Made by a program: the position numbers and the translations under genes. Shown in pieces: positions 1 through 9,658 of a stretch of 42,147 bases of DNA. Every line of letters starts with the position of its first letter. The first letter of the stretch is position 1. Under the pieces are notes generated by a model. The model was not told where the DNA came from. It was given only the letters and a program-made list of their open reading frames with translations, and searched no databases. The stretch is from Gemmataceae bacterium (GTDB taxonomy: Bacteria > Planctomycetota > Planctomycetia > Gemmatales > Gemmataceae), in NCBI GenBank assembly GCA_009692065.1, contig SHZY01000040.1, forward strand, positions 1 through 42,147, in the 5' to 3' direction.

Positions 1-252
1 GTGCGACAGAAGGCACCGCTCACCGGCCTCGATCACACCTTTGCGAAGACGGACATGGTGGGTCTGGTGATCTTTGGCCTGTGTTGCGGCTGGGTTGCGG
101 TGATCTTGAGCTTGGTTGCTTTGCTGACTTGCAAGGATGAGACCGCGAAAAGGAACGCGATGATCGTGCTGATCATCGCCGGCGTCGTCGCGGTTGCGCA
201 TACCATTGGCGCTTTGGCTGCCAACGCAGCTGGAGCGGGAGGCGGATTCTGA
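1..252 (+). CDS. Small membrane protein, probably 5'-truncated
   Basis: The frame is open from the first base of the window to a TGA at 250-252, so the true start may lie outside; a GTG at base 1 and an ATG at 55 are possible starts. The product (up to 83 aa) has two hydrophobic segments, about residues 20-42 and 53-76, separated by a short charged loop (CKDETAKRN), and a Gly/Ala-rich tail. This is a two-helix inner-membrane arrangement. I do not recognise the family. It ends 81 bp before the convergent pcs gene, with a strong hairpin in between. Confidence 0.5.
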   Translation: MRQKAPLTGLDHTFAKTDMVGLVIFGLCCGWVAVILSLVALLTCKDETAKRNAMIVLIIAGVVAVAHTIGALAANAAGAGGGF

Positions 253-285
253 GTTATTGCCGCGTGAAGAAGGACCAACGGGCTC

Positions 286-317
286 GTTGTGGCACGGTCA
301 GGAGACCGTGCCACAAC
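286..317. terminator. Perfect hairpin between convergent genes
   Basis: The arms gttgtggcacggtc (286-299) and gaccgtgccacaac (304-317) form a perfect 14-bp stem with a 4-nt loop. It lies in the 81-bp gap between two converging genes, so it could terminate transcription from both sides. There is no clear T-tract on either side, so it may instead be one of the window's dispersed palindromes. Confidence 0.6.
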
Positions 318-333
318 AGGTGCTGGCGGGGCG

Positions 334-1062
334 CTACGCGTGCCGTTGCCGATGCGCCCGCACCACGATGCGCACGCTGATCCACCAAGACACCAGCAGG
401 TAATAGGCGGGAAACACGAGCGAGATTAATACCAGCACGCGCGTCACCGGCTCGATCGTGGTGTCCTCGTGCCAGCGCCAGAGAATCCAGATCAAGAAGA
501 TACCCCACACCCCGCCGAGCCAATTCGTCCAGCGATTGAGTCGGCCACGATGCGTCGGATATAAGTACCGCGCGGGCACGAACGTCATCACCGCGAAGAA
601 CAACAGCAGGCTCATCGTGAGCCACGCCGGCGGCTGGAGCAGGTAGAGATAGAACGCGATGATGTTCCAGTAGCTCGGGAAGCCGAGGAAGTAGCCGTCT
701 TGCGTCTTCGCCGATACCTGGCAGAAACCGTACGCGCTTGCCACCAGCGGAGCAAGCAGAATCGCCTGCCATTCCTCAGGCAACAAGTTTGCGCGCCACA
801 TCAGAAATAGCGGCAGCGTCGTGAAGGTCTGGAAGTCGATCAGATCATCGAGCCGTCGGCCATCAAAGTTCGGCAACACTTCCTTGACCTTGACGGCGCG
901 CGCCAACATGCCGTCGGTGGCGTCGATGATGGTGGCCACGAACATCCACAGGAAGGCGTGCTGAAACCGGCCGTCATAGATCGCAACGGCAATCGCCGCC
1001 ACCGCGACCAGCCCGAGGGCCGTGTAGGCGTGCGCGCACCAGGCAAGAAGTCTTCGGACCAT
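334..1062 (-). CDS. pcs: Phosphatidylcholine synthase (CDP-alcohol phosphatidyltransferase family)
   Basis: Predicted to condense choline with CDP-diacylglycerol to give phosphatidylcholine and CMP in the inner membrane. The 242-aa product is almost wholly hydrophobic, with about eight membrane segments. The signature is DG(50-51)-x2-AR(54-55)-x12-G68-x3-D72-x3-D76. The 12-residue spacer, instead of the usual 8, is the known mark of bacterial Pcs within this family. The stretch KVKEVLPN just before G68 and the later GFPSYWN also match Pcs. I chose the ATG at 1062 because it begins the family's N-terminal MVRRLL-AWCAHAYTALG segment; upstream in-frame residues look non-native. No choline transporter or other lipid gene is adjacent. 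Phosphatidylserine or phosphatidylglycerophosphate synthases are less likely because of the motif spacing. Confidence 0.9.
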   Translation of the reverse strand: MVRRLLAWCAHAYTALGLVAVAAIAVAIYDGRFQHAFLWMFVATIIDATDGMLARAVKVKEVLPNFDGRRLDDLIDFQTFTTLPLFLMWRANLLPEEWQAILLAPLVASAYGFCQVSAKTQDGYFLGFPSYWNIIAFYLYLLQPPAWLTMSLLLFFAVMTFVPARYLYPTHRGRLNRWTNWLGGVWGIFLIWILWRWHEDTTIEPVTRVLVLISLVFPAYYLLVSWWISVRIVVRAHRQRHA

Positions 1063-1345
1063 AACATGATGATCAAATGCGTAAGTGAACACGCTCGGCG
1101 GTTTCGCGCACCATGCGCCGCGAGACATTGTACAAAATTCCCCTATCCAGGTCACGCCACTGCATAAGTTACATTCTGTACACTATGTCGCCAGACTTCT
1201 CCACCCAGGTCAGCCATTCCGCAATCTCTTAGGATGGTGTGACTTACATCCAATCTCTCGCCGCTAGATTGCTTTGGCACAGCGAGTGCTTTGTTGATTC
1301 ACGTCGAAAGTGAAACCAACGAATCATAAACATAGGAGCTTCGCC

Positions 1346-1534
1346 ATGACCGAGATTCTAAACCATGAGCCGCACCTGAAAACGCAATCGAATCACCGCC
1401 AAACCCCCACGCAGTTGCGTGCGAAAACGGAGCGGGTGCTGTGCGACCTCGCCTTCGTCCTGAAGATGACGGAGCTGGTGCGCGGCGAGATGGAAGCCGA
1501 GCGTGCGGTCCGCAAACCCGTGACTGTGCGCTAG
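1346..1534 (+). CDS. Hypothetical 62-aa protein
   Basis: A short soluble, charged protein (MTEILNHEPH...), with a predicted helix in its second half (LRAKTERVLCDLAFVLKMTELV). The ATG at 1346 has a good ribosome site (aggag, 8 nt upstream), and a strong terminator follows the stop, so it looks like a single-gene transcription unit. No family is recognised. An earlier in-frame ATG at 1310 lacks a ribosome site. Confidence 0.6.
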   Translation: MTEILNHEPHLKTQSNHRQTPTQLRAKTERVLCDLAFVLKMTELVRGEMEAERAVRKPVTVR

Positions 1535-1571
1535 TCTCCTGCCCCCGTTGGCAACGTGGCTTCCTCCCCGC

Positions 1572-1609
1572 GCGGGGCTGAAACGATGCGTTTCAGCCCC
1601 GCTTTTTTT
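1572..1609 (+). terminator. Rho-independent terminator of the 62-aa gene
   Basis: A perfect 13-bp stem, gcggggctgaaac (1572-1584) with gtttcagccccgc (1590-1602), has a 5-nt loop and is followed at once by seven T residues (1603-1609). This is a textbook intrinsic terminator on the plus strand. Confidence 0.92.
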
Positions 1610-1680
1610 ATGGCATGTGCGTGCACGCGTGGCATAATGTGATCCCTGGATCTCTGGTTCATTCTTTGGAGGTTTGCATC

Positions 1681-2739
1681 ATGCGCATCGTCAAGCACAC
1701 GTTTATCGTCGCCGGGTTCGCCGTGGCATTTATCCTTGGCTGGACGTTCTCCGGCCGACCCGTAGAAGGCGGGGACGACAAGCCGGTCGTCAAGGGCTGG
1801 ACCAAGGGCAAAGGCTGGGGCCCCTGGGGCAAGGATGACGAGGTCGGCTCGCTCAACGCCATGAACTCAGGCACCGTCAAGGCCGCGCTCGCGCTCGTCA
1901 AGCAGGGCAAAGTCTACGACCTCGGCGTCAACTACGACGCCGAATCCTACAAGTGGCCCGGTCACAGCCCCGGCGCCATCTTGACGTTCCGCGGGCCCGA
2001 AGGAGTTCGCCGCCAGAAAGACTTCAAGCCGGCCATCGACAAGGAGATCAATCCCGCCAGAGTCGCCTGGCATAGCTGTGCGATGTTCATCAGCGATAAC
2101 GTCGGCACGCAGATCGACGGGTTGGGCCACATCACCGAAGGCGACGACAACATCTGGTACAACGGCTTCAAGGAAGCAGACTGGGGCGGCAACTTCGGCA
2201 TCCGCAAATGCGACGCCACCACCATTCCGCCCATCATCACGCGCGGCGTGCTCCTCGACGTGGCCGGCTTCCGCAAGGTCGAATCCCTGCCCCCCAACTA
2301 TCGCATCACCATCAACGATCTTGAAGCGACCATGAACGAGCAGAAGGTGAAAATCCAGGTCGGCGACACCGTCATGATCCGCACCGGCACCTGCAAGTAC
2401 TGGGGCGCCAATGGCAGCGATCACAAGAAGCTCGGCGCCCATGACAGCGCCGGCATCGATCTGGCCGCCGCTCGCTGGCTGGTCGAGCAGAAAGGCGCCA
2501 TCCTCGTTGGCTCCGATACCAGCGGCCTGGAATGGGGCCCTGGGCCGGACGAAAAAGCGCCCGGCTTCATCCCGGTGCACCGCTACCTCTTGATCCAGCA
2601 GGGCGTCCACATCGGGGAATTTCACAATCTCGAAGAGTTGGCGCGCGATCGCGTCTACGAGTTCTGCTACATGGCCACCACCAACAAGATCCGCGGCACC
2701 GCGGCCGGTTTCGCCCTGCGGCCAATCGCGATTCGCTAA
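1681..2739 (+). CDS. Secreted cyclase-family protein (kynurenine formamidase-like fold)
   Basis: A 352-aa member of the putative cyclase family (PF04199), whose known members are metal-dependent hydrolases such as bacterial arylformamidase. Residues 1-24 form a signal peptide or N-terminal anchor (basic MRIVKH, then a hydrophobic run). The family metal motif HxGTHxDxxxH appears here as NVGTQIDGLGH (140-150): Asp146 and His150 are kept, but the first His is Asn and the second is Gln. Later conserved blocks are GDTVMIRTG, GIDLAAARWL and GSDTSGLEWGPG. The ATG at 1681 has GGAGG 8 nt upstream; the upstream in-frame ATG at 1615 overlaps the preceding terminator. The next gene converges on it. The substrate cannot be inferred; it may be an exported hydrolase or a variant with altered metal binding. 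Confidence 0.85.
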   Translation: MRIVKHTFIVAGFAVAFILGWTFSGRPVEGGDDKPVVKGWTKGKGWGPWGKDDEVGSLNAMNSGTVKAALALVKQGKVYDLGVNYDAESYKWPGHSPGAILTFRGPEGVRRQKDFKPAIDKEINPARVAWHSCAMFISDNVGTQIDGLGHITEGDDNIWYNGFKEADWGGNFGIRKCDATTIPPIITRGVLLDVAGFRKVESLPPNYRITINDLEATMNEQKVKIQVGDTVMIRTGTCKYWGANGSDHKKLGAHDSAGIDLAAARWLVEQKGAILVGSDTSGLEWGPGPDEKAPGFIPVHRYLLIQQGVHIGEFHNLEELARDRVYEFCYMATTNKIRGTAAGFALRPIAIR

Positions 2740-2745
2740 GCAAGG

Positions 2746-2819
2746 AGCCTCACGCAAAGCCGCAAAGGGAAATTGGGATTGAGTTCTTCCATTGCGGCTT
2801 TGCGCCTTTGCGTGAGGCT
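2746..2819. repeat. Palindromic repeat, family C copy 1 (convergent gap)
   Basis: The arms agcctcacgcaaag (2746-2759) and ctttgcgtgaggct (2806-2819) flank a middle containing further matching pieces (gccgcaaag/ctttgcg). It fills nearly the whole gap between two converging genes. A related element with the same tcacgcaaaggcgcaaag core is at 19216-19300, also in a convergent gap. Confidence 0.8.
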
Positions 2820-2827
2820 TGAACCAG

Positions 2828-5314
2828 TCACTGCATATCCTCCAGGCAATAAAACACCGGCCGATTCGCCGTGATATCGCGCGGCCCGCCGCCGATGCCG
2901 CAGCCGAAGTAGAGACGGCGTTGGAACCCGTTCGGCGTACGCGTGACGATCAGCCGTGGCGCGGTTGAGATGTAAGCTTGCTGCTGCGTCAGGTTGTACA
3001 TCCAGACGATGTCGCCATTTTGCGCGTTGAGGCAGCAGACCTTGCCGCCGGTTGCCGTCACGAAGACGCCGAACGAGCGCTCACCGACCGCATCGGTGTC
3101 GAGCACCGGCGTGCCGATGACCGGCGTGTCGAGAAAGCGGCGCCAGCGTTCCTTGCCGTCGGCGCGGTTGACGCAATAGACCTGGCCGTCGCGGCAGCCG
3201 AAGTAGATGCGATGCCCGTCGATGGCCGGTGCTTCGATGACGCCGTTGGGGAGCTTGATGCTCCACTTCTCGTTGCCGGTTTTCTCGTCGAGGCACTGGA
3301 GCGTACCGCCTGGAACGTCGGGAGGCGGCACATCGTCGTAGACATCGCCGTTCCCAGAGGAGACATAGATCAAGCCATCCTTGATGAGCGGCGTGGACCA
3401 GATAGGGTAAGGGGCAGGCGTTTTCCAGATCAGCTTGCCGGTGTCGGCTTCGAGGCAGAAGGTGGCGGATTCGCCCTTGTCCTTTTTCTCGTTGCGATCG
3501 ACGCCGGTGCCGCAGTAGAGGCGATTGCCGATGACGACGATGCCGCCACCGAATCGCAGCAGGCGGCCCTTGTAGTCCTTGCCAGGGTACTTCCAGATTT
3601 CTTTACCTGTCTTGGCGTCCAGGCAGTAGACACCGTCGTTGCCCGCGCCGATGTAGACCTTGCCCTTGGCGACGGCCGGGCTCGATTCGGTCTGCCCGCC
3701 GGTCTTGAAACTCCACACTTCGGTCCCCTTCTCGGCATCGACGCAGAACACCCGGCAATTCTTGTCGTCGTGGAACCCTTCGCCAAAGTAGAGCTTGCCG
3801 TCGGCGATGCATGGGGTGGAGATCAGTTGCCTGAGGTCGTCATTCTTGCCGATGAACTCCCATTTCTTGAGACCGGTGTGGCGATCGAGCTTGACCATGG
3901 TGGCATACTGATTGATCTCGGAATAGGAGGCATAGATGGAGTCGCCGTCGATCAGCGGCGACGAAGCGAACATGCCCTTGACGTCGGCGGTGAAGACCCA
4001 TTTCTTGTCAACGGGTTTCGCCTCGGTCTTGCCGCCTTGCTCGATGGCTCCCTCAGTGTTGACGTTGCTCCCCCAGATGGCCGGCACGAAGACGACGTGG
4101 CCAAGAAGCATCACGCACAGGATCACCCCTTCGGTCGCCAACGGCATCGATCCGAACGGCACGACTTTCTTGCTAGCTCGCCAGCCCTTGTAGAGCGCGC
4201 CGGCAAGAATGCCAAGCGTCATCACCAACGTCAACGGGAAGCCGACGTCGGCGGTCCAGCTCAGTTGGTTGGTGAAATACCACAACACGATCGTCGTGAT
4301 CAGGCAGGTCCCCGCCATGAACGCCAGGACCGAAAGCTCGGTTTTCTGCGGCACTTCCTGTTCGCCGTCGGAAAGCAGATTGAGTTGCCGCCGCCACGCC
4401 CAGAAGGCGCAGACAAACGTGAACACCGTCATGATGAGCCACAAGGTACTTGCATTGGCCCACCAGCTGCCGCGCAACAGCGACGGCGCAAAGAAAAAGT
4501 GCAGGAGCAAGAGCGTGCTGTTCAAGCTGATGAGCGTGATGAACGCCATCCACTGGCGGAAGAGCACGAACACGCCGCCGAACACGGTGGGAAAGAGCAG
4601 GGCGAGGATCGCCAGCGGAGCGCCGATGCCGATGGTTGGGATGACGGCGAAGAGTTGACCGCCCGGCGCCAAATGAGGAGCCCGCAGCGCCAGCAAAGCG
4701 AACTCTCCTTGCTGGCGCTGCGGGCTCAGGTTGAATGCCCCCTTTGCCTTGTACTCCGGCCCAAACCCCGGTTCCACCTTGTCGTCGATCGCCGGCAACT
4801 TCGCTTTGCCGGCGGCGTGATCCTTGAGCAGCTTGAGCAGCTCGTCGTTGGTCCCCTTGAAGGATTTGCGGAAGTAAGGCTCGGCGGATCTGAGTGCGAA
4901 CACCACCTCGTCCTTCTCGCCGGTCCTTGTGCCGAACACCTGGAACCACGTCCCATTGGTGTACGCGAAGGTGATGTGCGTCTTGCCACGCAGCCGATTG
5001 ACGAAGAAGATGATCTCCGCATCCTGCCCGAACCGCTTCAAGAGCGGGGCAATCTGGTTCTCGCGGAACGCCTTCTCATCGGCGACCTTGCAATTGATCG
5101 GGATCTGCCGGAAGGGCGCTCGGCCCTTGATGTCCTCGACGACCTTGACCATCATCGCGGGTCGTTCCGGAAAATACTTCTCGACCTTGCCGACGAAAAT
5201 GTAGAGGGCATCGCCTTCGATGACCGTGAGCGGCGTCTTGGCGGTGATGACCGCATGGACGTGGCTGCCGCCCAGAACGCAAACGATTGCCGCGACTAAA
5301 CCGATGCGACGCAT
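2828..5314 (-). CDS. Large membrane protein with C-terminal PQQ-like beta-propeller
   Basis: About 828 aa. Residues 1-21 look like a signal peptide (MRRIGLVAAIVCVLGGSHVHA). About 22-195 form an exported domain of unknown family. About 215-410 hold some six membrane helices. About 425-828 carry repeated beta-propeller blades of the PQQ/YVTN type, with blade motifs such as GKVYIGAGNDGVYCLDAKTG and GQVYCVNRADGKERWR. Such propellers usually bind a partner or substrate outside the cytoplasm; no enzymatic residues could be assigned. Residues 197-212 are encoded by a perfect palindrome inserted in frame between the N-terminal domain and the helices. The ATG at 5314 is preferred because gagg lies 6 nt upstream and the signal peptide then starts correctly; an ATG at 5326 is the alternative. 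Confidence 0.8.
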   Translation of the reverse strand: MRRIGLVAAIVCVLGGSHVHAVITAKTPLTVIEGDALYIFVGKVEKYFPERPAMMVKVVEDIKGRAPFRQIPINCKVADEKAFRENQIAPLLKRFGQDAEIIFFVNRLRGKTHITFAYTNGTWFQVFGTRTGEKDEVVFALRSAEPYFRKSFKGTNDELLKLLKDHAAGKAKLPAIDDKVEPGFGPEYKAKGAFNLSPQRQQGEFALLALRAPHLAPGGQLFAVIPTIGIGAPLAILALLFPTVFGGVFVLFRQWMAFITLISLNSTLLLLHFFFAPSLLRGSWWANASTLWLIMTVFTFVCAFWAWRRQLNLLSDGEQEVPQKTELSVLAFMAGTCLITTIVLWYFTNQLSWTADVGFPLTLVMTLGILAGALYKGWRASKKVVPFGSMPLATEGVILCVMLLGHVVFVPAIWGSNVNTEGAIEQGGKTEAKPVDKKWVFTADVKGMFASSPLIDGDSIYASYSEINQYATMVKLDRHTGLKKWEFIGKNDDLRQLISTPCIADGKLYFGEGFHDDKNCRVFCVDAEKGTEVWSFKTGGQTESSPAVAKGKVYIGAGNDGVYCLDAKTGKEIWKYPGKDYKGRLLRFGGGIVVIGNRLYCGTGVDRNEKKDKGESATFCLEADTGKLIWKTPAPYPIWSTPLIKDGLIYVSSGNGDVYDDVPPPDVPGGTLQCLDEKTGNEKWSIKLPNGVIEAPAIDGHRIYFGCRDGQVYCVNRADGKERWRRFLDTPVIGTPVLDTDAVGERSFGVFVTATGGKVCCLNAQNGDIVWMYNLTQQQAYISTAPRLIVTRTPNGFQRRLYFGCGIGGGPRDITANRPVFYCLEDMQ
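4679..4726. repeat. In-frame palindromic element inside the PQQ-propeller gene
   Basis: Perfect 18-bp arms at 4679-4696 and 4709-4726 (cores cgcagcgccagcaa and ttgctggcgctgcg) with a 12-nt loop. The 48 bp equal 16 codons and are read through as SPQRQQGEFALLALRA without breaking the gene. The encoded stretch lies at a domain boundary, between the exported domain and the membrane helices. Confidence 0.85.
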
Positions 5315-5400
5315 GATGGACCTCATTCCGTGGTGTGGCGATCGGGTGAAATATCCAACCCATCATAACGACGTTTCAATTGTTAATCCAACACCCACTT

Positions 5401-5415
5401 TGACAAAATTTGTCA
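5401..5415. promoter_or_regulatory. 15-bp palindrome upstream of groEL1, possible operator
   Basis: The sequence tgacaaaatttgtca is a perfect palindrome with 7-bp arms, and a half-like copy (tttgacagaattt) follows about 40 bp on. It lies about 120 bp upstream of the sigma-54 promoter, a distance suited to an activator site, and also upstream of the divergent propeller gene. Function is inferred only. Confidence 0.35.
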
Positions 5416-5522
5416 TCCGTGCTGCCGCCTGCTGCCACTTTGACAGAATTTCCCGAATCAACAACAGGCCTCCGGATGCCGCAAGTTGGGCTTTTGCATA
5501 GATTTACAGGAAACGCCCACTC

Positions 5523-5538
5523 TGGCACGCCCCTTGCT
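5523..5538 (+). promoter_or_regulatory. Sigma-54 (RpoN) promoter of the groEL1 operon
   Basis: tggcacg (5523-5529), a 4-nt spacer and ttgct (5534-5538) match the -24/-12 sigma-54 consensus TGGCACG-N4-TTGCW exactly. Transcription should start near 5549, about 107 nt before the groEL1 ATG. No CIRCE element (the HrcA operator) is visible in this gap. Confidence 0.8.
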
Positions 5539-5553
5539 TTGCAAACCGCATCT

Positions 5554-5627
5554 TCGAGGGAGATTCCCTCGACTGGTTGGGTGCGTGCCACGCACCCGCG
5601 GATGCAATGGTGCGTTTCACGCACCCT
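5554..5627 (+). promoter_or_regulatory. Structured 5' leader of groEL1: tandem hairpins
   Basis: Just after the predicted start, tcgaggga/tccctcga (5554-5572) makes an 8-bp stem with a 3-nt loop. Two more hairpins follow: gggtgcg/cgcaccc (5579-5597) and ggtgcg/cgcacc (about 5609-5626), which also pair with one another. They end about 14 nt before the ribosome site (aaggag at 5642). They could stabilise the 5' end of the mRNA or act as a thermosensitive element; the second part may also be a dispersed repeat. Confidence 0.5.
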
Positions 5628-5655
5628 ACGACATACACGCTAAGGAGATCGACGA

Positions 5656-7350
<1,695 letters not shown>

Positions 7351-7361
7351 GCGAGAAATTA

Positions 7362-7433
7362 TCAATTGACAATTAGCAATTTACAGTTGTCAATTGAATT
7401 CAAGCCCCACCATGAGCGCAGCGATTGGTGGGG
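7362..7433. repeat. Two palindromes in the groEL1-groES gap
   Basis: The first is tcaattgacaa (7362-7372) with ttgtcaattga (7387-7397), an 11-bp perfect stem. The second is ccccacca (7405-7412) with tggtgggg (7426-7433). They fill most of the 125-bp gap and could attenuate transcription into groES or stabilise the groEL1 mRNA end; both resemble dispersed repeats more than a canonical terminator. Confidence 0.65.
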
Positions 7434-7475
7434 GTGGCGGGGAAAACGAGAACATCGCATCATAAGGAATAAGTC

Positions 7476-7781
7476 ATGAGCAAAGAGAAAGACAAAATCC
7501 GTCCCCTCGATGATCGCATCGTCGTCGAACCGCTCGAAGCGGAAGAGAAGACCGCCGGCGGCATCCTTCTTCCCGATAGCGCCAAGCAGAAGCCGCAGCG
7601 CGGCCGCGTGCTCGCCGTCGGCCCCGGCAAGATGCTCGACAGCGGCAGCCGGGCGGCCCTCGCCGTCGCCAAGGGGAATGAAGTCCTCTACGGCAAGTAC
7701 GCCGGCAACGACGTCAAGCTCGGCACCAAAGAAGTCAAAATCCTGCGTGAGAGTGATATCCTCGCGAAGATCGTGAAGTAA
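7476..7781 (+). CDS. groS: Co-chaperonin GroES
   Basis: A 101-aa 10-kDa chaperonin, the heptameric lid of GroEL. It shows [22 protein letters not shown] with the mobile loop that binds GroEL ([15 protein letters not shown]), [10 protein letters not shown] and the C-terminal [13 protein letters not shown], at normal length. The ATG at 7476 follows aaggaa. It lies between the two groEL genes, so one GroES probably serves both rings. Confidence 0.97.
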   Translation: MSKEKDKIRPLDDRIVVEPLEAEEKTAGGILLPDSAKQKPQRGRVLAVGPGKMLDSGSRAALAVAKGNEVLYGKYAGNDVKLGTKEVKILRESDILAKIVK

Positions 7782-7790
7782 ACCATTCCC

Positions 7791-7848
7791 CGTTTAGCGC
7801 CCGCGGTGAAGCGCCGGGCGTCCCGCGCTTCCCTGCGGGCGCTAAACG
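7791..7848. repeat. Family A palindrome, copy 1 (groES-groEL2)
   Basis: Arms cgtttagcgcccgc (7791-7804) and gcgggcgctaaacg (7835-7848), perfect over 14 bp, with a 30-nt loop that itself pairs partly. It lies between two co-directional genes, shortly before the groEL2 ribosome site. Confidence 0.85.
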
Positions 7849-7874
7849 AAGAGAAATCCTGGAGTTCTAAACAT

Positions 7875-9515
7875 ATGGCCAAGCAACTGCTCTACACCGA
7901 CGATGCCCGCAAGAAACTGCTCAACGGCGCCGACAAGCTCGCCAAGGCCGTCGGCAGCACCCTCGGACCGACCGGGCGGAACGTCATCATCGAGAAATCC
8001 TTCGGCGGCCCCACCGTCACCAAGGACGGCGTCACCGTCTCCAAGGAAATCGATCTGCCCGACCCGTTCGAGAACATGGGCGCCAAGCTCGTCAACGCCG
8101 TCGCTCAGAAAACCAGCGACGTCGCCGGCGACGGCACCACCACCGCCACCATCCTGGCGCTCTCCATCTATCAAGAAGGCCTGCGCAATATCACCGCGGG
8201 CGCCAATCCGATGTCCGTCAAGCGTGGCATCGACAAGGCCGTGGACGCAGTCGTGGCGTTCATGGAAGAAAACTCCAAGCGCATCCCCGCCTGGGACAAG
8301 GGCGGCGAGGAGATGCTCACCAACGTTGCCTCCATCAGCGCCAACAACGACGAAGTCATCGGCAAGATGATGGCCCAGGCGTTCGAGAAGGTCGGCCAGG
8401 ACGGCGTCATCACCGTCGAGGAAGGCAAAACCGCCGACACCTCGCTCGATTTCGTCGAAGGCATGCAGTTCGACAAGGGCTACATCTCCCCCTACTTCGT
8501 CACCGATGCCGTTGAGATGAAGTGCGAGATGGAAGACCCCTACATCCTCATCTTCGAAAAGAAGCTCTCCAGCGTGCGCGACATGATTCCGCTGCTGGAA
8601 AAGATTTACGCTTCAAGCAAGCCGCTCCTCATCGTCGCGGATGATGTCGAGAGCGAAGCGTTGGCCGCCCTCGTGGTCAATCGGCTCCGCAGCGGTCTGC
8701 AAGTGTGTGCCGTCAAGGCGCCGGGCTTCGGCGATCGCCGCAAGGCATTGCTGGGCGACATCGCGACCCTGACCGCCGGGCAGTTCATCAGCGAAGACCT
8801 TGGCCTGAAGCTGGAGAACATCGAGTTGACCCAGCTGGGCCGGGCGAAGACCGTTATCGTGGAGAAGGAAAGCTGTACGATCATCAACGGCGCGGGCAAG
8901 AAGGAAGCCATCATGGCTCGCATCGACCAGATTCGCGCTCAGATGGATCAGACCGAAAGCGAATACGACAAGGAAAAATTCAGCGAACGGCTCGCGAAGC
9001 TGACCGGCGGCGTGGCGATCATCCGCGTCGGGGCGGCGACGGAAGCCGACATGAAACAAAAGAAGGGCCGCGTCGAGGACGCTCTGCACGCGACGCGCGC
9101 CGCGGTGGCCGAAGGGATTCTCCCGGGCGGCGGCGTGGCGCTCATCCGCGCGATTGACGCCGTCAACGCTTGTGCCAAGAAGCTGCACGGCGACGAGAAG
9201 GCCGGCGCCGAGATCGTGGCCCGCGCCATGGAAAAACCTGTCCGCATCCTCGCCGAGAACTCCGGGCAGGACGGGGCAGTGGTCGCCGACGAAGTTCGTC
9301 TGAAGGGCGAAAAGGGCTTCAATATCGGCTTCAACGCTCTGACCGGCGAATACGAAGACATGATCAAGGCCGGCATCATCGACCCGACCAAGGTGACGCG
9401 CAGCGCCCTGCAAAACGCCGCCAGCATCGCCGGCTTGATGCTGACGACCGAAGTGATGATCACTCGCATCGACGCCGAGGCGCCAGGCAACAAGGTGTCG
9501 GGGGCGATTCGGTAA
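7875..9515 (+). CDS. groL: Chaperonin GroEL, copy 2
   Basis: A 546-aa second GroEL, with [44 protein letters not shown], and the block [22 protein letters not shown], closer to canonical GroEL than copy 1. It ends in [12 protein letters not shown] and lacks the GGM-rich tail, which in classic GroEL lines the cavity; the two paralogues therefore probably differ in clients. The ATG at 7875 (ggag 10 nt upstream) is chosen over an upstream in-frame GTG that lies in the preceding palindrome. Mixed rings with copy 1 are possible but unproven. Confidence 0.96.
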   Translation: MAKQLLYTDDARKKLLNGADKLAKAVGSTLGPTGRNVIIEKSFGGPTVTKDGVTVSKEIDLPDPFENMGAKLVNAVAQKTSDVAGDGTTTATILALSIYQEGLRNITAGANPMSVKRGIDKAVDAVVAFMEENSKRIPAWDKGGEEMLTNVASISANNDEVIGKMMAQAFEKVGQDGVITVEEGKTADTSLDFVEGMQFDKGYISPYFVTDAVEMKCEMEDPYILIFEKKLSSVRDMIPLLEKIYASSKPLLIVADDVESEALAALVVNRLRSGLQVCAVKAPGFGDRRKALLGDIATLTAGQFISEDLGLKLENIELTQLGRAKTVIVEKESCTIINGAGKKEAIMARIDQIRAQMDQTESEYDKEKFSERLAKLTGGVAIIRVGAATEADMKQKKGRVEDALHATRAAVAEGILPGGGVALIRAIDAVNACAKKLHGDEKAGAEIVARAMEKPVRILAENSGQDGAVVADEVRLKGEKGFNIGFNALTGEYEDMIKAGIIDPTKVTRSALQNAASIAGLMLTTEVMITRIDAEAPGNKVSGAIR

Positions 9516-9524
9516 CCATGCATG

Positions 9525-9582
9525 CGTTTAGCGTTCGCGCTGAAGCGACGGGTCACCGATTGTTTCGCGCGGGCGCTAAACG
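9525..9582. repeat. Family A palindrome, copy 2 (groEL2-dnaJ)
   Basis: Outer arms cgtttagcg (9525-9533) and cgctaaacg (9574-9582), with a degenerate interior (gttcgcgctgaagcg.../...cgcgcgggcg). A more diverged copy between co-directional genes. Confidence 0.75.
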
Positions 9583-9605
9583 AAAACCGGAAGTTGTGAT
9601 AAGGT

Positions 9606-9641
9606 AAAAAGGAAAAAGCGCGACTGCGTTTTTTCCTTTTT
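9606..9641 (+). terminator. A/T-rich hairpin before dnaJ, possible attenuator
   Basis: aaaaaggaaaaagcgc (9606-9621) pairs with gcgttttttcctttttc (9626-9641) over 16 bp with one G-U pair and a 4-nt loop. The T-rich right arm makes it terminator-like. It ends just before the dnaJ ribosome site (ggag), so it could reduce readthrough from the groEL genes into dnaJ or mask translation. Confidence 0.5.
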
Positions 9642-9658
9642 CCTTGTCCGGAGCCCCC

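Noticed and set aside
2978..5299. A 773-codon open frame antisense to the PQQ-propeller gene
   Set aside because: It mirrors a gene with signal peptide, helices and propeller blades; its own translation is low-complexity and has no domain. High GC makes such antisense frames common.
5327..5655. CIRCE (HrcA) operator for groEL1
   Set aside because: I looked for ttagcactc/gagtgctaa in the leader and did not find it; the gap has a sigma-54 promoter instead.
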